A DNA stretch of 64,000 bases, from the NCBI GenBank assembly GCA_035651155.1, contig DASRGG010000025.1, positions 62,001-126,000 on the forward strand, given 5' to 3'. Positions 63,111 to 64,000 of this stretch are shown piece after piece. How positions within the stretch are numbered: position 1 is the first letter of the stretch; each line of letters opens with the position of its first letter. The notes under the pieces were generated by a model, which saw nothing but the letters and a program-made list of their open reading frames with translations, had not been told where the DNA came from and did not search any database. This DNA is from CF-39 sp035651155 (GTDB lineage Bacteria; Chloroflexota; Limnocylindria; P2-11E). The position numbers and the translations under genes were made by a program.

Positions 63111-64000
63111 CAGCGCGGCGCCGCGTCTTTCCACTCGAGCTCGAGCGCGCCGATGCGCACGGTGTCGCCCTCCTTCACGCCGAGCTCCCGCAGGCGCCGC
63201 TCGACGCCGTGCCGCTGCAGCATGCGATGGAAGTAGGCGGCCGCCTCGCCGCTCTCCCAATCGATGCCGGTCGCGAGCCGCTCGATGCGATCGCCGCGCA
63301 CCCGATACGCGTTCCCCTCGCGCTCGACGCGGACATCAGCGGCGCTGCCCTTGAAGACGATGCGCCGCTCGGTGGGCGCCGCCGCGGCGACGGTCCGCGG
63401 GGGCACGACCGCGAAGAGCCGCTTCGCGAGGCGGTCGACGCCCTCGCCGCTCGCCGCGGACACCGCGAGCGCGTCGCGGCCCTGGGCGGCGAGAGCCTCC
63501 ACCAGAGACGGCACGCGGTCGCGTGCCTCCGCCAGGTCGATCTTGTTGAGCGCGACGAGCTCCGGCAGATCGCGCAGCCCGTGCCCGTACGCCTCGAGCT
63601 CCGTGTCGATGGTCGCGATGTCCGCGAGGGGGTCGGGCCGCGACGCGTCGACGACGTGCACGACGAGGCGCGTTCGCTCGATGTGACGCAGGAACTCCTC
63701 TCCGAGGCCGGCGCCCTTGCTCGCTCCCTCGATGAGCCCGGGGATGTCGGCGATCACGAGCTCGCGCGCGTCGAGTCGAGCGACGCCGAGATTCGGAGTG
63801 AGCGTGGTGAACGGGTAGGCCGCGATCTTCGGCCGCGCGCGCGTCAACGCCGCGAGCAGGCTCGACTTCCCCGCGTTGGGCAGGCCGGCGAGGCCGACGT
63901 CCGCGATGAGCCGGAGCTCGAGCTCGAGCTCGCGCGCCTCGCCCTCCTCGCCATCCGTCGCGATGCGGGGGGCGCGCCGCGTGCTCGTCGCGAAACGCGC
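63110..64000 (-). CDS. obgE: GTPase Obg (5' end outside window)
   Basis: Partial: the reading frame runs off the window edge, so the N-terminal glycine-rich Obg domain and the start are not seen beyond RFATSTRRAPRIATDGE. The G domain has G1 GLAGLPNAGKSSLL, G2 YPFTTLTPNLGV, G3 DIPGLIEGAS, G4 NKIDLA and G5 SAASGEG. A C-terminal OCT-like domain follows (EAAAYFHRMLQRHGVERRLRELGVKEGDTVRIG). Needed for ribosome assembly and stress control. First gene of obg-nadD-rsfS. Confidence 0.95.
   Translation of the reverse strand, partial: ARFATSTRRAPRIATDGEEGEARELELELRLIADVGLAGLPNAGKSSLLAALTRARPKIAAYPFTTLTPNLGVARLDARELVIADIPGLIEGASKGAGLGEEFLRHIERTRLVVHVVDASRPDPLADIATIDTELEAYGHGLRDLPELVALNKIDLAEARDRVPSLVEALAAQGRDALAVSAASGEGVDRLAKRLFAVVPPRTVAAAAPTERRIVFKGSAADVRVEREGNAYRVRGDRIERLATGIDWESGEAAAYFHRMLQRHGVERRLRELGVKEGDTVRIGALELEWKDAAPR

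Overview
High-GC bacterial chromosome segment, dense with overlapping operons. Many genes start with GTG, TTG or even CTG, neither tRNA encodes its CCA end, and leuS has a T-box leader. The gene set (ssrA, smpB, ftsEX with an M23 hydrolase, gyrBA, parAB, mreD-mrdA-rodA, comEA-comEC-holA, Ku/LigD, tricarboxylate transporter, obg-nadD-rsfS) fits a Gram-positive-like or Chloroflexota-type genome. Chloroflexota is my inference from gene content, not a proven assignment.

Layout. (1) 1-12 kb: tmRNA (ssrA) followed by an accessory island. The island holds an Lrp-like regulator, a small unknown protein, a Ser/Thr kinase overlapping an RNase H/RuvC-like gene, a type III restriction-modification system whose mod gene is split by a frameshift, and two cargo units bounded by related palindromic repeats (ECF sigma/anti-sigma; SAM methyltransferase). 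Related CCGGTAAC-type repeats lie at both island ends. (2) 11.9-16.2 kb: a 27-aa zinc-ribbon peptide, a macrodomain protein, an EamA transporter, and a MarR regulator with an MFS exporter. (3) 16.2-27.7 kb, minus strand: parA-parB-gyrB-thioesterase-gyrA-ftsE-ftsX-M23 hydrolase-small structured unit-smpB. gyrA carries a 157-residue mini-intein, and a candidate parS site lies just upstream of parA. (4) 28-32.7 kb, plus strand: AI-2E-type permease, then mreD-mrdA-rodA for cell-wall elongation. (5) 33.3-40.2 kb: tRNA-Ala(GGC), T-box, leuS, a small unknown gene, comEA, comEC, holA. (6) 40.2-44.5 kb, minus: pyrG-transaldolase and an ATP-dependent ligase plus Ku. (7) 44.6-50.3 kb: divergent IclR regulator and an AtuA-DUF4387-TctB-TctA-TctC operon, probably for uptake and catabolism of a carboxylic acid. 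(8) 50.3-59.3 kb: DUF885 peptidase, three-domain LigD, a hydrolase, a two-component system with a small membrane protein, a DUF5655 protein, aldehyde dehydrogenase. (9) 59.3-61.9 kb: tRNA-Ala(CGC) with a decayed integrase and a TPR fragment, then a FecR-domain protein with a long proline-rich tail. (10) 62.2-64 kb, minus: obg (cut by the window end)-nadD-rsfS.

The best leads for undescribed biology are the kinase/RNase H-like pair beside the restriction system, the repeat-bounded cargo units, the roughly 180-nt transcription unit upstream of smpB with a 13-nt Shine-Dalgarno match, and the gyrA mini-intein.
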